A DNA stretch of 64,000 nt from Casuarius casuarius (taxonomy: Eukaryota; Chordata; Aves; Casuariiformes; Casuariidae): assembly GCA_003342895.1 (NCBI GenBank), contig PTFA01000011.1, positions 5,139,784 through 5,203,783 on the forward strand, in the 5' to 3' direction. Made by a program: the position numbers and the translations under genes. The notes beneath the pieces were generated by a model, which did not search any database, was not told where the DNA came from, and saw only the letters and a list, made by a program, of their open reading frames with translations. Below are positions 61,393 through 64,000 of this stretch, piece after piece; positions within the stretch are counted from its first letter, which is position 1, and the number at the start of each line of letters is the position of its first letter.

Positions 61393-64000
61393 AGTGTGTG
61401 CATGCTGACCATTGTTATGGGAAACCCAATAGTGCTGAATTGCCAGAATGTGTTAATGAGTGCCAGGAGGAATTAATGAAGTAATCACACAAGCAAATAT
61501 ACAAAATCTCTAAACGTTTGTCTTATGCATGGTTACAATAGATGGCAAAACTATAGGATGNTATATAATCAAATAATTTATTAGGCACAGCTGGTTAACT
61601 GATTACAGCAAAACAACCTGTAGCTTAATTGTTCCTTCTNTTGCACTGGCTTTATGCATGTCCTTCTGGCTCCAATATCCAAAGTGGAAAACCCTGCCTT
61701 AGGCATCTCAAGAGCTGTGCAAAAAACAGTGGGTCATAACTCATCCATGTCAAATTAATGTTTTTGTCATGGGACATCGATGGCATAATGAAGGGAGAAT
61801 AAGGGCNTTAAGGAGAGTTAGTCCTTCAGTAGGACTTCCAATCTGATTTTATTCATATGCTAAATGGAATAATATCCTTTTGCCTAAGAAATTATCATAA
61901 TTCCTTAGGGGAAGAAATATGACCCTTGTTGTTTTTAATTATTAATAAATATATTTGTTTCCATTGAAAATGGGATTGTTTTGCACACTTAGGAATATAA
62001 CAAGGGAAGCAACCACATGCCATCAATTCTAAAATGTTTTTTCCTTTGAGGTAGCTTTTTGACTAGGTCAATTTTTTTTCCCCACAAAATACTAAGTTAA
62101 AGGTCCTGACCTGTATTCTAGAATGACCACTCGGTATCTCCATTTTATTTTCAGGATGCTCTCTTTTGTAGCCAGGCAGGTGAAGAATACTGATTCTTAC
62201 AGTTTACTTGCATGCTTGGAGGTCAGTTTGTGCGAAGCTAAGAAGGTACTCTGGGTTATTGATTGTAAATGAGAGAGCTTGAGAAATTGTTTCATTTAAT
62301 CAATGAAGCACTTTAAATGAAGCACTGGATTTTCAAAATTATCTTCTTTATTTAGGAGCATGAGCCTATTAGGCTAGATGTTCAGTGACACAGGACTTGT
62401 CTTTATTCAGGTTGTGTTCATCTACTGTATCAACACAAAGATAGCTGTTCAGTCCTATTGTGTAATGGAAGATATTTGCTTATTCCTGTTTTGGAGGGAA
62501 AATGGGTGCTTTTATGGGTTTAACTATGTCCTCCTTAGGGAGGAACCAAGAACCATTGCTAAGTTCTACTGCTTTGCAAATAAAGAAATACATAGAATTC
62601 GCATGGGAATTTTTCTTGCTGTTGAATGTTGTGATTGGACATGAGCAGTTCTTCACTGATCTTGCCTATTTTCTGTTCCCTACCCCTTTGCGCGACTTCT
62701 GTATTGTTAAGGTGTATACCAAAGTTTACTCACTGTGCAGACCATTTAGCAGGTTCTTTTCATGTGTCCTTCAGCTATCCAATAGCATGTGTGTCATGGC
62801 AGGTGCTCCCGTTTCATTTTTAAATCGTATCGCAGACGTCACTGTCTATATTTCTCTGTAACTTTAGAGGTGAGAAGCTGTGAACTCTACTGTATCTCAG
62901 CACTTGTGTCAAAAAAAAAAAATCTGTTTCATACTTACTACTTTGAAAGAGATGTCTACCTTGGCAGAATTTAGCGGTATCCTTGGACATTTAGTGAATT
63001 TCTAGTTTTCATATATATGCATTTGAATGTAAGGAAAAAGAAATTGAAAATAGTTTTTCATTTGTATTTTTGGTGATCACATCTTGTTTAAACTGGTGAA
63101 TGTGGCAAATGTATTTTCAGTTAGTTATATATTTTCTGCCAAGATAAGTAACCAGATTCGCTGCTTTTCTTTCTAGCAGTTTTTAATTTTTTTATCATAG
63201 GCCCTTAATACAGTTTTGTTTTGGTGGAGGCTGTGAAAATCTTTGTTTAGTTACCTGAAGAGCTGTTGTTTGAGTGATGTTGTTAATAAAATCTAGATAT
63301 TCTAATGTAGCAATTTTTCAACTGGTTCTATAGAGCCCTCAACAAAGCCAAGATCTATTTCTGACTGACCTTTCACAGACCTCTTAGAAAAATAATCTCT
63401 ACAGTGGGCTTAAATTTGTTTTGCAGGTAGCCATATGTCTGCTGTAAAATTTTTAAGGTGACTTTAAATCAAAAAATGGTTGTAAACCACTTCTGTAGGG
63501 GGTTGTTCCCCCCCCCCCCGAAAAAGGTTGTCTGCATGTTATGTGTGTATTTTCTGCAAATAACTTATGATAACTTATGACAATGTCAAACAGGAAACAT
63601 TTTTCTTTGCACTGTTGTGTTTAATCTTGAACCGTTCTTCTGTTGAAACTGTATGTTTTATACAGATTTGTAAAAGGTTTAAATCAATTTTTATTAAGAT
63701 ATAACACTTGAGGGTGTTCCAGGGTGCATTATGACAGTTGGTATCTGGTGCTTTCAGCAGTTTTTGAAGTGCATGGATAGTTTTTTGTCATTGTGTTATG
63801 TTCAGTGATTACTCTTTGAACAAAGATCATGTCTAGATATGATCTCTGGGTTATAGTCTGATCTAGTTTTCTTCTACCTTCCTTTTACCATTTTATTTTG
63901 TGTGCAATGATATTGCAGAAGACTGCCTTTCTCTGATAGGATGTAACCAATCACTAATTGTTGCAAATGCCTGGTCAGCTTTCTTCAGTGCTTGTTCTTT
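61393..64000. other. Intergenic DNA at the window end, no gene seen
   Basis: No supported exon. A 12-base C-run near 63,508-63,519 and a small direct duplication (ATAACTTATG twice near 63,560-63,580) are the only local structures noted. Open frames reach 119 codons (62,502-62,861) without any recognisable domain. Confidence 0.5.

Noticed and set aside
53000..64000. Search for VGLL3 exons, expected beyond CHMP2B in amniote gene order
   Set aside because: No Vestigial-like TONDU motif or other VGLL3 sequence is readable in either strand; the gene probably lies beyond the window.

Overview
The window is vertebrate nuclear DNA, most likely from a bird. The evidence is two intron-containing genes whose exons read as POU1F1 (Pit-1) and CHMP2B, neighbours in convergent orientation as in other amniotes. 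The Pit-1 carries a 38-residue extra exon that mammals lack, as well as an alternative 28-residue beta segment; both are expected of avian Pit-1. Interspersed repeats are sparse and old (MIR, CR1, an L2-like LINE). A turtle or crocodilian cannot be fully excluded from the sequence alone. Isolated N bases and one 22-N gap mark it as a draft assembly.

Layout. 1-23,850 is intergenic DNA upstream of POU1F1 with no gene I can support. It holds a MIR SINE (about 12.04-12.24 kb), an unexplained pair of 154-bp inverted arms around a 1-kb spacer (13.22-14.53 kb), a GC-rich patch (10.66-11.07 kb) and simple repeats. 23,859-23,945 is a TATA-type promoter with a Pit-1 consensus site. 24,074-36,228 (+) is POU1F1 in seven coding exons, giving 335 aa for the main form and 363 aa with the beta segment. 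About 36.2-38.5 kb is probably its 3' UTR. 38.5-40.8 kb is the gap between the two convergent genes and contains a degraded CR1 3' end. 52,449-42,518 (-) is CHMP2B in six coding exons (214 aa), with a 3' UTR probably reaching about 40.77 kb and a CpG-island promoter at about 51.93-52.79 kb. 53-64 kb is intergenic DNA upstream of CHMP2B with an L2-like LINE fossil (58.27-58.97 kb), another MIR (61.24-61.39 kb) and no convincing gene.

The two genes are functionally unrelated. POU1F1 is the pituitary POU-homeodomain activator of growth hormone, prolactin and TSH-beta genes. CHMP2B is a ubiquitous ESCRT-III subunit acting with VPS4 on endosomal membranes. No previously undescribed biological system was found. 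The least explained structures are the long inverted repeat at 13.2-14.5 kb and a diverged repeat pair in CHMP2B introns 2 and 3. The most informative coding detail is the GC-AG intron that follows the 38-residue Pit-1 exon.
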